A DNA stretch of 21,776 nt from RGIG2206 sp045648425 (GTDB lineage Bacteria > Bacillota > Clostridia > Oscillospirales > Acutalibacteraceae). The position numbers and the translations under genes are program-made. Location of the stretch: contig JAZRNV010000043.1 in the NCBI GenBank assembly GCA_045648425.1, positions 1 to 21,776 on the forward strand. Reading direction: 5' to 3'. The notes under the pieces were generated by a model that did no database searches, had not been told where the DNA came from, and saw nothing but the letters and a program-made list of their open reading frames with translations. Positions 6,892-13,965 of the stretch are shown here, piece by piece; the first letter of the stretch is position 1; each line of letters starts with the position of its first letter.

Positions 6892-8769
6892 GTGGAGTTT
6901 TTGCCCATCACCAAGGCCGAAATGGAAAAACGGGGCTGGTCTGCCCCCGATATAGTTCTGGTCACGGGCGACAGCTACGTTGACCACCCCAGCTTTGGCA
7001 CCGCCATAGTCAGCCGCCTGCTTGAGGCCGAGGGCTTTAAGGTGTGCATTTTGCCACAACCCCGCTGTGATGAGGATTACCGCCGCTTCGGAAAGCCCCG
7101 TCTCGGCTTTTTCGTCAACGGCGGCAACATCGACTCAATGGTGGCTCACTACACCGCTGCCAAGCGCCTCCGCAGTGACGACGCCTACACCGCAGGGGGC
7201 AAGTCGGGCAACCGCCCCGACCGCGCCGTCACCGTCTACTGTCAGGCCATCCGCCGCATATGGGGTGACGTGCCCATCGCCATCGGTGGCCTTGAGGCAT
7301 CCTTGCGCCGTTTTGCCCACTATGACTACTGGTCGGACAGCGTGCGCCCTTCTGTGCTTATAGAGTCGGGTGCCGACCTGCTTATGTTTGGCATGGGCGA
7401 GCGACAGGTAGCCGAGATTGCTCACCGACTGAATGGGGGAGAGGATATAACCGCTCTCACCGATATAAAAGGCACCTGCTATGCCGTTAAAACGGCCGAT
7501 TATACTCCTGCTCCTTGTGCCGAGTGTCCTTCTTTCGAACAGGTCAGCCAACCCACCGACGGCGGCAAACGGCAATATGCCATATCCTGCCGCATTCAGC
7601 AAAACGAGCACGATGCTGTCAGAGGCAAGCGTGTCATTCAGCGCCACGGGGATGTAATTGTGGTGCAAAATCCACCCCAGCCGCCCCTCACAACCGAGGA
7701 GCTTGACCGAGTTTACAGCTTGCCCTATTGCCGAAATTGGCACCCGTCATATGACGAATTGGGCGGTGTCCCCGGGCTCCAGGAGGTAAAATTCTCCATC
7801 ACTCATAACCGTGGCTGCTTCGGTGCCTGCAATTTTTGCTCCATCGCCTATCATCAGGGCCGCGCGGTAACCTGCCGCAGCGAAGAGTCTGTTCTTCGTG
7901 AGGCAGAGCTGCTCACCAAAATGCCCGATTTCAAGGGCTACATCCACGATGTAGGCGGCCCCACTGCCAATTTCCGCGGTCCTTCTTGTCAGAAACAACT
8001 GTCGGCAGGCCTTTGCAAGGATAAAAAGTGCCTGGCTCCCAAGCCCTGCCCCGCCTTGCAGGTTGACCACGGTGAGTATCTTGCAATGCTCCGCAAGCTG
8101 CGTGAAATTAAGGGAATTAAAAAGGTGTTTATCCGTTCGGGCATCCGCTTTGACTATCTTATTGAGGATAAGGATGAGCGCTTTTTCAGAGAGCTGGTTG
8201 CCCACCACGTCAGCGGTCAGCTGAAGGTGGCTCCCGAGCATTGCTCCGCTGCCGTTTTGTCAGCGATGGGCAAGCCGCAAATAGAGTCTTATATGCGCTT
8301 TAAAAAGCGTTACTACGAGCTGACAAAAAGCTGTGGTAAAAAGCAGTATTTGGTGCCCTATCTTATGTCATCCCACCCCGGCAGCACCCTTGTGGATGCG
8401 GTGGAGTTGGCTTTGTTTCTCAAAAAAGAGGGGCTTCACCCCGAGCAGGTGCAGGATTTTTATCCAACCCCCGGCACCATCTCAACCTGTATGTTTTATA
8501 CGGGACTCGACCCCATAACGTTAAAGCCCATCTACGTGCCGAAAACTTACGAGGAAAAGGCACAGCAACGGGCAATGCTTCAGTATTTTAAGCCCGAAAA
8601 CCGCCAAACGGTGCTTACGGTGCTGAGAAAAATCGGTCGAACCGATTTAATAGGCACAGGACCTAATTGCCTTGTAAACGGGCCACAGCCGTCCACTCGC
8701 GGCGGCCAAGGCAGCCGCCCTGCTCAAAAGGGCAAAAAGCCACCCCGTCAAAAAGGCAGACGCGGTTGA
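6892..8769 (+). CDS. YgiQ family radical SAM protein
   Basis: A radical SAM enzyme of the YgiQ (UPF0313) family; its substrate is not known. I place the start at GTG 6892, 8 bases after AGGAG (6879-6883), because the earlier in-frame GTG at 6883 overlaps that site and the family typically begins with a FLP-[IT]-[ST] motif, seen here as EFLPIT. The product is 625 residues. The N-terminal YgiQ domain has GDSYVDHPSFG, and the radical SAM core has CFGACNFC (Cys 309, 313, 316), which would bind the 4Fe-4S cluster that cleaves S-adenosylmethionine. Other Cys-rich stretches (PCAEC; CKDKKCLAPKPC) are present. The last 35 residues are Lys/Arg/Pro/Gly-rich, which may bind RNA or simply be disordered. 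It appears to be a single-gene unit with its own promoter. Confidence 0.92.
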   Translation: MEFLPITKAEMEKRGWSAPDIVLVTGDSYVDHPSFGTAIVSRLLEAEGFKVCILPQPRCDEDYRRFGKPRLGFFVNGGNIDSMVAHYTAAKRLRSDDAYTAGGKSGNRPDRAVTVYCQAIRRIWGDVPIAIGGLEASLRRFAHYDYWSDSVRPSVLIESGADLLMFGMGERQVAEIAHRLNGGEDITALTDIKGTCYAVKTADYTPAPCAECPSFEQVSQPTDGGKRQYAISCRIQQNEHDAVRGKRVIQRHGDVIVVQNPPQPPLTTEELDRVYSLPYCRNWHPSYDELGGVPGLQEVKFSITHNRGCFGACNFCSIAYHQGRAVTCRSEESVLREAELLTKMPDFKGYIHDVGGPTANFRGPSCQKQLSAGLCKDKKCLAPKPCPALQVDHGEYLAMLRKLREIKGIKKVFIRSGIRFDYLIEDKDERFFRELVAHHVSGQLKVAPEHCSAAVLSAMGKPQIESYMRFKKRYYELTKSCGKKQYLVPYLMSSHPGSTLVDAVELALFLKKEGLHPEQVQDFYPTPGTISTCMFYTGLDPITLKPIYVPKTYEEKAQQRAMLQYFKPENRQTVLTVLRKIGRTDLIGTGPNCLVNGPQPSTRGGQGSRPAQKGKKPPRQKGRRG

Positions 8770-8794
8770 CTTTAGGGCGTTTTTGTGGTAAAAT
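8766..8794 (+). promoter_or_regulatory. Promoter of the DUF4430 lipoprotein gene
   Basis: TTGACT (8766-8771), a 17-base spacer, and TAAAAT (8789-8794). The -35 element overlaps the stop codon of the YgiQ-type gene. Confidence 0.65.
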
Positions 8795-8824
8795 ACAGTA
8801 TCAGCACTGAAGGGTGTGTCAATT

Positions 8825-9286
8825 GTGAAAAGAATTTTATCTCTTTTAATGGTGCTTGTCTTAACCGTAACGGCAGCTTTTTGTTTAAGCTCCTGCTCCG
8901 ATGACGAGTACCCCTTTCCAACATCAAGCAGAGTTACCGTACCCAAGCTTCCAAGCTCGTCCAATATGAAATATGGCGAAATCGGCAAGGGCAAAACTCA
9001 ATATATTCTTGTGGTTGAAAATGCATTTGAGTTTGAATCAAAAGAGAAATATATAGTAAAAACCGACAAAAAATATTTGGGCGAGTCTTTGCTGGAGCTT
9101 GAGTTTATCAAGGGCAAAAAAACTCAGTACGGTCTTTTTGTTGATACCGTTATGGGCATCACCGTTGATAATAAAACCGAGTTCTGGGCAATATATATCG
9201 ATGGCAAGCAGTCTCAGGTGGGTATTGACAGCATAGAAATCAAAGCAGGCAAGACCTACGTTATCAAACGCGAAAAAATCAAGTAA
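8825..9286 (+). CDS. DUF4430-type lipoprotein
   Basis: A small exported lipoprotein of 153 residues from GTG 8825, chosen because GAAGGG at 8809-8814 is 10 bases upstream; the in-frame GTG at 8816 is too close to that site. The N-terminus has the basic residues KR, a hydrophobic stretch (about 4-20) and a lipobox LSSC, with lipidated Cys24. Residues about 60-150 resemble the DUF4430/transcobalamin-like C-terminal fold: a TQYGLFVDTVMGI segment, an EFWAIYIDG segment and a GIDSIEIKAG segment. Members often sit on the outer membrane face and may bind or present ligands, but the function is unknown. The zinc-ribbon gene follows after 18 bases, so the two are probably co-transcribed. Confidence 0.8.
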   Translation: MKRILSLLMVLVLTVTAAFCLSSCSDDEYPFPTSSRVTVPKLPSSSNMKYGEIGKGKTQYILVVENAFEFESKEKYIVKTDKKYLGESLLELEFIKGKKTQYGLFVDTVMGITVDNKTEFWAIYIDGKQSQVGIDSIEIKAGKTYVIKREKIK

Positions 9287-9304
9287 TTGGTGGAGGGCAG
9301 ATGT

Positions 9305-9673
9305 ATGAACAAGAGCATAAATCTTGAAGATACCGTTGTAAAAGCCAAAGAGGTTATGGATATTACCGGTCAAAAGGTTTCTGAATTTGTATCCGTTCAA
9401 AAAATCAGATTAAATATAGTTAAGGTAAGAGCTCAGATTGAAAGTGATTACAAGCTGCTGGGCAAGCTCTACTATTCCGGTGTCAAGCGCGATAATGTTG
9501 ATGCAACCGCAATTCAGGCAATAGTGGATGAAATTGACCTTGAAACCGAAAAGTTGCGCGAGCTTCGCGTTGAGCTGGCCTTTGCCAAGGGCAATACGGT
9601 CTGCGACAGCTGCGGCGCAGTCAACCTCGGCGAGTCGGAATTTTGTTGCAAATGCGGAAAAGCTATTGATTGA
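9305..9673 (+). CDS. Small helical protein with C-terminal zinc ribbon
   Basis: It encodes 122 residues from ATG 9305, 8 bases after GGAGG (9292-9296). The first 95 or so residues are charged and probably alpha-helical, with coiled-coil character (for example the stretch around TEKLRELRVELA). The C-terminus carries CDSC (Cys 100 and 103) and CCKC (Cys 114 and 117, with an extra Cys 115), the pattern of a treble-clef-like zinc ribbon. No signal peptide or membrane segment is seen. I do not recognise a named family; similar helix-plus-ribbon proteins are common in clostridia and are of unknown function. The link to the upstream lipoprotein gene is by proximity only. Confidence 0.7.
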   Translation: MNKSINLEDTVVKAKEVMDITGQKVSEFVSVQKIRLNIVKVRAQIESDYKLLGKLYYSGVKRDNVDATAIQAIVDEIDLETEKLRELRVELAFAKGNTVCDSCGAVNLGESEFCCKCGKAID

Positions 9674-9684
9674 TGCACTTAAAC

Positions 9685-9711
9685 AACGGGATGATTTATC
9701 GTCATCCCGTT
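9685..9711 (+). terminator. Hairpin between the zinc-ribbon gene and the nucleosidase gene
   Basis: A 10-bp stem AACGGGATGA (9685-9694) pairs with TCATCCCGTT (9702-9711) around a 7-base loop. The following T tract is short (TTTATC), so it may be a weak terminator or an attenuator. It ends 7 bases before the ribosome-binding site of the next gene (GGAGGA, 9719-9724). Confidence 0.5.
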
Positions 9712-9729
9712 TATCAGTGGAGGAATAAA

Positions 9730-10419
9730 ATGATAGAATATATCGGTATAGTCATAGCCGACGGCTGTGAGTATGAGCCAATGCGCGATCGCGCACTTGA
9801 AATGGGGGGCAAGCTCGATACCTTGGGAGGTATGGAGTGCGTTCGTTTTAATATATCGGCTGTAAAAATCACAGCGATTTTATGCGGCATCGGCAAGGTT
9901 AACGCTGCCTCTGCTGCCGCCTTTTTGTTGGCAGACGGTGTGCAGCTGCTTATAAGCACCGGCTATTCGGGCGGAATTGCAGGTGCACCTCGCGGAAGCA
10001 CCGCTCTCGCCACTCGCTTTTTAGAGCATGATTTTGATCTTACTCCCTTGGGCTACGAGCCGGCTGTAAAGCCCGGTCAAGAGTATATTTATGATGCCCA
10101 CAAGGGTGTTAACGAAATTATCACAAGCTTATATCCCGCTCTCGCAAAGGGCGTTATGGTCAGCGGTGACTGCTTTGTCTGTGACGACAAGCTGAGAGAC
10201 ACTTTGCGCGACCGATACGGCGCAGTCGCCTGCGATATGGAGTCAGCGGCAGTTGCTTCTGTGGGCTATAAAATGGGCGTGGGCACAGTGGCCTTGCGCC
10301 GAATATCCGACGATGCAGGCAATGACGCATCGGGACTTTATCTTGATGCGGCCGTTTACGAAACCTCAATGACCGAGATGCTCATTAACATCTTGAGCAA
10401 AATTGAGGAGGTCGGCTGA
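9730..10419 (+). CDS. Nucleosidase of the MTA/SAH nucleosidase (PNP_UDP_1) type
   Basis: A 229-residue nucleoside-phosphorylase-fold protein, probably a 5'-methylthioadenosine/S-adenosylhomocysteine nucleosidase, which cleaves the N-glycosidic bond to release adenine. The start is ATG 9730 after GGAGGA at 9719-9724; an in-frame ATG at 9670 lies before the hairpin and lacks a good site. Family landmarks are GIGKVNAA (53-60), STGYSGG (76-82), the CDMESAAVA stretch with Glu171 that contacts the ribose, and RRISDDAG with Asp194 that would bind the base. The N-terminal acid is probably Glu14, in a segment that departs from the usual AMEEE. The sequence is divergent, so a related nucleosidase such as futalosine hydrolase is possible. 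Its stop overlaps the next start (TGATG), which implies translational coupling. Confidence 0.75.
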   Translation: MIEYIGIVIADGCEYEPMRDRALEMGGKLDTLGGMECVRFNISAVKITAILCGIGKVNAASAAAFLLADGVQLLISTGYSGGIAGAPRGSTALATRFLEHDFDLTPLGYEPAVKPGQEYIYDAHKGVNEIITSLYPALAKGVMVSGDCFVCDDKLRDTLRDRYGAVACDMESAAVASVGYKMGVGTVALRRISDDAGNDASGLYLDAAVYETSMTEMLINILSKIEEVG

Positions 10420-12155
10420 TGACGGCAAAAAAACGCACCTATCAAAATTTGTTGCAGGGTTCAATGATACTGGCCGTTGCAACAGCTTTGGTTAAAATTC
10501 TGGGTGCCATATACAGAATTCCTCTTAACAATATGCTGGGTGAGCTGGGCACCGGCTATTATTCAACCGCCTACGACCTTTATTTGCCCATCTATTCTCT
10601 TGCTATGGCAGGTCTGCCTGTTGCCATATCCCGAATGGTTGCCGAAAGTATGGCCACCAAGCGCTATTCCGACGCAAGGCGATTGCTGAAATTGGCGCAA
10701 CGGGCATTTCTTATAACGGGCGTAACCGGTACCGTGCTTATGGTGCTTGTTACCTATTTTTATCTTTATAATAATTGGTTTCGCACCACCTTCAATATAA
10801 CCGCAGACCAAAACTGCGTTTACGCCATTGTGCTTATTGCTTTTTCTATACTCTTTTGCTGCATAATGTCCACCTACAGAGGATATTACGAGGGCTTAAG
10901 AAATATGATACCCACTGCTGTATCTCAGGTTATAGAGGCACTGGGCAAATTGGTTTTGGGCCTTGTCCTTGTGTGGGCAACCAAATATGTTTGCATTAAT
11001 GTTTACAATATGAGTGAAACTCAGAGTTTGCCCTTTGCTGCGGGCGCGGCGGTGCTGGGTGTAACTCTCGGTGCAGCGGCAGGCGCTGTTTATCTGCGCA
11101 TTCACCACGGCAGAGCAGGGGATGGCATAACCCAAGAAGAGCTGGCAGCAGCTCCTCAGCCCCAGCCCTCAGGCAGGTTGCTTCGCTCCTTGATGGTGAT
11201 TGCGTTGCCCATTGTTATCGGTTCAATGGTTAGAGATGTGGCAGGCCTTGTTGACCTTACAACAGTAAAGGCACGTCTTGAAACCTTGGTCAAATCAAAT
11301 CCCGATTTGGTCAGCCAATATTACGGCATAAGCAATCTTAATGCCGAAGAAATGAGCGACCTACCTACCTATCTTTACGGAATTTACAAGGGCTTTGCCT
11401 TTTCGATTTATAATCTGGTACCCACAATAACCTCAGTTATCGGTGTCAGCGCAATTCCTGCTTTGAGCACCGCTTGGGCTCAGAAGGATGACGAGGCCAC
11501 CCGTCAAAGCAGCGAGTCGATCATTCGCCTTACCGCAATGATAGCGTTGCCTGCAGGTATAGGCATAACCTGCCTCTCAGGGCCTATTTTGCAGTTGCTT
11601 TATTCAGGCCGTCCCAACGCGGTTACCATAGCTACACCCATTCTTGCAGTGCTGGGTATATCGGCAGTGTTTGCAGGTATGGCGGTGCCACTCACCAATA
11701 TGCTGCAGTCCATCGGCAAGCAAAATGTGCCTGTAATTAATATGGCTGTGGGTGTTGGGCTTAAGATAGCGGTCAACTACATCCTGGTTGGCGTTGACAG
11801 CATCAACATTAAGGGCGCCGCAGTAGGTACAGCCGTTTGCTACGGCTATATTCTGATAGCCAATCTTGTTTGTTATTTACACTTTTCAAAGGCGAAAATC
11901 GGGCTTGTTTCTACCTTGTTTAAGCCGGCTTTTGCAGCCATTATGTGTGGCGGTGCCGCCTTTGGAGCACACAAATTGTTGTGCATGATAATGGATGCCA
12001 GTAAGATCAACACGGCAATATCCATAATAATTGCGGCCGTTGTTTATGCACTTTGCCTAGGTTTTACCCGCAGTTTTACGGAAAACGATATAAAAATGCT
12101 TCCAAAAGGGGAAAAATTAGTAAAATTACTTGAAAAAATCAAATGGATAGGTTAA
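10419..12155 (+). CDS. SpoVB/YabM-like polysaccharide (MOP superfamily) flippase
   Basis: A 578-residue integral membrane protein of the MOP flippase superfamily, related to B. subtilis SpoVB and YabM and to MurJ, which move lipid-linked wall precursors across the membrane. The N-terminus shows the family pattern: a basic start, a first membrane helix with ILAVATALVKILGAIYRIPL, then GLPVAISRMVAE. About fourteen membrane segments can be counted, and a soluble insertion (about 280-320) is typical of SpoVB-type members. The start ATG shares a base with the upstream stop (TGATG), and AGGAGG precedes it (about 10405-10412). Position immediately before mazG matches yabM of B. subtilis, so a role in cell-wall or spore-cortex precursor traffic is likely but inferred. 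Confidence 0.88.
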   Translation: MTAKKRTYQNLLQGSMILAVATALVKILGAIYRIPLNNMLGELGTGYYSTAYDLYLPIYSLAMAGLPVAISRMVAESMATKRYSDARRLLKLAQRAFLITGVTGTVLMVLVTYFYLYNNWFRTTFNITADQNCVYAIVLIAFSILFCCIMSTYRGYYEGLRNMIPTAVSQVIEALGKLVLGLVLVWATKYVCINVYNMSETQSLPFAAGAAVLGVTLGAAAGAVYLRIHHGRAGDGITQEELAAAPQPQPSGRLLRSLMVIALPIVIGSMVRDVAGLVDLTTVKARLETLVKSNPDLVSQYYGISNLNAEEMSDLPTYLYGIYKGFAFSIYNLVPTITSVIGVSAIPALSTAWAQKDDEATRQSSESIIRLTAMIALPAGIGITCLSGPILQLLYSGRPNAVTIATPILAVLGISAVFAGMAVPLTNMLQSIGKQNVPVINMAVGVGLKIAVNYILVGVDSINIKGAAVGTAVCYGYILIANLVCYLHFSKAKIGLVSTLFKPAFAAIMCGGAAFGAHKLLCMIMDASKINTAISIIIAAVVYALCLGFTRSFTENDIKMLPKGEKLVKLLEKIKWIG

Positions 12156-12158
12156 AAT
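12130..12158 (+). promoter_or_regulatory. Candidate mazG promoter
   Basis: TTGAAA (12130-12135), a 17-base spacer, and TAAAAT (12153-12158). It overlaps the 3' end of the flippase gene and lies about 25 bases before mazG. It could give mazG and downstream genes expression independent of the nucleosidase-flippase pair. Confidence 0.5.
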
Positions 12159-12182
12159 AGTGACGGTAGGAGATTTTCGAAT

Positions 12183-12980
12183 ATGGTCGAATTTGAGTTT
12201 AAAGAAAAGTACGGTATTGAAGACCTGGTGCAGATAATCCGTTTGCTTCGCGGCGAAGGGGGCTGTCCGTGGGATATGCAGCAAACCCATCAGTCCATAC
12301 GCAACAACGTTATAGAAGAGGCGTATGAGGTGGCTGATGCTGTTGATACCGATGACAAGGCCGCTTTGTGTGAAGAGCTGGGTGACCTTCTTATGCAGGT
12401 CGTTTTTCACGCACGTATGGCAGAAGAAGCAGACCATTTCGATTTTGATACCGTGGCGGACGGTGTGTGCCAAAAGCTTGTTCACCGTCATCCTCATGTA
12501 TTCGGCACAGTTCAGGCCGACACTGTCGGTCAGGTGCTCGATAATTGGGACGCCATAAAAATGGAAGAAAAGAACCAGCAAAGCTATACCGACACGCTGC
12601 TCAGTGTGCCTCGCGCTTTTCCCGGCATAATGCGTGCCGCCAAGGTGCAAAAGCGTGCCGCCAAGGTGGGCTTTGATTGGCCCGACTCTCAAGGCGCTTG
12701 GGACAAGCTGAACGAAGAAATTGCTGAGGTCCGTGAGGCCGAGCGTTCAGGCGATGCAAAAGCCATTGAGGACGAAGTGGGCGATCTTCTTTTCAGCGTT
12801 GTCAATATCACCCGTTTTCTCAAGGTTGACGGGGAAGAGGCAATAGCAAGAGCCACCGACAAGTTTATATCCCGCTTTCAAGGGATAGAGCAGTTAGCAG
12901 TTTCACGGGGTCTTAATCTGAAAGAGCTGACTCTTGAAGAGATGGACGCATTGTGGGACGAAGTAAAACAGAACTCATAA
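12183..12980 (+). CDS. mazG: Nucleoside triphosphate pyrophosphohydrolase MazG
   Basis: It hydrolyses nucleoside triphosphates to monophosphates and pyrophosphate, a housekeeping activity against non-canonical nucleotides. The protein has 265 residues and the tandem MazG arrangement. The first domain has GGCPWD (26-31), the following QTHQS, and the metal-binding acids EEAYE (45-49) and EELGD (64-68). The second has LNEEIAEVREAE and EDEVGDLL. The start ATG 12183 follows AGGAG (12168-12172). In B. subtilis the equivalent gene (yabN) carries an extra N-terminal methylase domain; here that domain is absent. It sits between the flippase and hup, as in other clostridia. Confidence 0.93.
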   Translation: MVEFEFKEKYGIEDLVQIIRLLRGEGGCPWDMQQTHQSIRNNVIEEAYEVADAVDTDDKAALCEELGDLLMQVVFHARMAEEADHFDFDTVADGVCQKLVHRHPHVFGTVQADTVGQVLDNWDAIKMEEKNQQSYTDTLLSVPRAFPGIMRAAKVQKRAAKVGFDWPDSQGAWDKLNEEIAEVREAERSGDAKAIEDEVGDLLFSVVNITRFLKVDGEEAIARATDKFISRFQGIEQLAVSRGLNLKELTLEEMDALWDEVKQNS

Positions 12981-13025
12981 TTGGCGTAATGCCGTGAGGA
13001 TAAAAATTTATTGGAGGAAATTACA

Positions 13026-13295
13026 ATGAACAAAGCAGAACTCATCGCAGCAGTAGCTGAAAAAGCAGGACTTTCTAAGAAAGATGCAGACAAGGCAGTT
13101 GCAGCAGTATTTGCAACCATCACCGAATCTCTCGCAAAGGGCGATAAGGTAACCGTTTTCGGTTTCGGTAACTTCGAAGTTAGAGAGCGTGCAGCTCGCA
13201 CCGGTCTTAACCCCCGCACTAAGGAGACCATCAAGATCGCAGCTTCTAAGGTTCCCGCTTTCAAGGCAGCTAAGGCCCTCAAGGATGCTCTTTAA
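13026..13295 (+). CDS. hup: HU family DNA-binding protein
   Basis: A histone-like protein that bends and compacts DNA as a dimer. The length (89 residues) is typical. The signature GFGNFEVRERAARTGLNP lies at about 46-63, in the DNA-binding beta-arm, and the C-terminus has the usual AFKAAKALK helix. The start is ATG 13026, preceded by GGAGGA (13012-13017). Codon usage is strongly biased towards a small set (for example GCA, AAG, CTC), consistent with high expression. A strong terminator follows. An HU gene between mazG and rqcP is common in clostridia. Confidence 0.96.
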   Translation: MNKAELIAAVAEKAGLSKKDADKAVAAVFATITESLAKGDKVTVFGFGNFEVRERAARTGLNPRTKETIKIAASKVPAFKAAKALKDAL

Positions 13296-13308
13296 TCAGC
13301 ACTAAATT

Positions 13309-13341
13309 GTTGACCGGTTGCAAAAACCGGTCAACTTTTTT
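13309..13341 (+). terminator. Terminator after hup
   Basis: A perfect 11-bp stem GTTGACCGGTT (13309-13319) pairs with AACCGGTCAAC (13325-13335), the loop is GCAAA, and a run of six T follows (13336-13341). It sits inside a gene block that is otherwise continuous. Confidence 0.92.
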
Positions 13342-13366
13342 GTTACAGGATTATTCAGGAGGCAGT

Positions 13367-13609
13367 ATGAGACTTGATAAATACCTTAAGGTATCCCGAC
13401 TTATAAAAAGGCGCACCGTTGCCAACGAGGCCTGTGATGCAGGTCGCGTCAGCGCAAACGGACGTCCCGTCAAGGCGTCTTACGATGTAAAGCAGGGCGA
13501 TATTATCGAGATAGGGTTCGGCACCCGCACCGTTAAGGTGCGCGTTGAATCTGTGACAGAGTTTGCCACAAAGGATAATGCGGCCACCATGTATACCCTT
13601 GTTGAATAA
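13367..13609 (+). CDS. rqcP: S4-domain RNA-binding protein RqcP (YabO)
   Basis: RqcP (formerly YabO) binds the stalled 50S-peptidyl-tRNA complex and drives poly-alanine tailing with RqcH in ribosome-associated quality control. The protein is 80 residues, nearly all one S4 domain: MRLDKYLKVSRLIKRRTVAN opens it, then AGRVSANGRPVKASYDVKQGD, the typical S4 hairpin. The start is ATG 13367, 4 bases after AGGAGG (13357-13362). No promoter is visible in the 25 bases between the hup terminator and this site, so transcription probably depends on read-through from hup. The position beside yabP supports the assignment over Hsp15-type relatives. Confidence 0.9.
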   Translation: MRLDKYLKVSRLIKRRTVANEACDAGRVSANGRPVKASYDVKQGDIIEIGFGTRTVKVRVESVTEFATKDNAATMYTLVE

Positions 13610-13624
13610 GTTGCCCACAAAAAA

Positions 13625-13654
13625 GCATAAAAACACCTCCCTCTGTCATACAAT
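13625..13654 (+). promoter_or_regulatory. Candidate sigma-E sporulation promoter for yabP
   Basis: GCATAAA (13625-13631), 15 bases, CATACAAT (13647-13654). The -10 matches the known sigma-E consensus CATACAnT exactly, the -35 fits the KMATAWW pattern, and the spacing is within the usual range of about 14 bases. Transcription would start near 13661, giving a leader of about 17 bases. It is in the right place, since yabP and yabQ are mother-cell sporulation genes. Confidence 0.65.
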
Positions 13655-13674
13655 GACACAAAGGGAGGTGTTTT
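13630..13674 (+). promoter_or_regulatory. Long palindrome holding the yabP ribosome-binding site
   Basis: The outer stem AAAACACCTCCCT (13630-13642) pairs with AGGGAGGTGTTTT (13662-13674). The inner stem TGTCAT (13644-13649) pairs with ATGACA (13653-13658) around ACA. The right arm contains GGGAGG (13663-13668), the yabP ribosome-binding site, with the ATG at 13678. The right arm ends in four T, so read-through transcripts could either stop here or hide the ribosome-binding site. Confidence 0.8.
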
Positions 13675-13677
13675 GTT

Positions 13678-13965
13678 ATGGTGATTACCGACGAAAGCAA
13701 AAGAATAAAAATGCCCCATAGCGTAACCATTGACGATCGCAGCAAAATGACTGTTACGGGGGTGTCGGATGTAGACAGCTTTGATGAGCAGACAATGATT
13801 GTTTATACCGATATGGGAGAATTGACCGTAAGGGGCAAAAACCTGCACATAAGCCGCCTTAACACCGAAACGGGTGAGCTAAACATCACGGGTACGGTTA
13901 CGGCTCTTGCTTATACCGATGACCGAACAAAGGGTGGCGGATTTATGAGCCGCCTGTTCAGATGA
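13678..13965 (+). CDS. yabP: Sporulation protein YabP
   Basis: YabP is a small spore-development protein made in the mother cell, needed with YabQ for normal cortex formation in Bacillus relatives; its molecular role is not known. The product is 95 residues and has family features: the MPHSVTIDDRSKMTVTGV opening, a DSFDEQTMIVYTDMGELTVRGKNLHISRLN core and a basic C-terminus. The start ATG 13678 follows GGGAGG by 9 bases; that site is inside a palindrome. The stop overlaps the yabQ start (ATGA), so translation of the two is coupled. Confidence 0.93.
   Translation: MVITDESKRIKMPHSVTIDDRSKMTVTGVSDVDSFDEQTMIVYTDMGELTVRGKNLHISRLNTETGELNITGTVTALAYTDDRTKGGGFMSRLFR

Noticed and set aside
7135..7743. 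Long antisense open frame under the YgiQ-type gene (202 codons)
   Set aside because: It lies opposite a well-supported gene with conserved motifs, has no ribosome-binding site or family features, and is the kind of open frame expected from GC-rich coding DNA.
13307..13366. Upstream in-frame ATG extending rqcP through the hup terminator
   Set aside because: The extra residues are encoded by the terminator stem, while AGGAGG sits directly before ATG 13367, and the S4 domain begins there.
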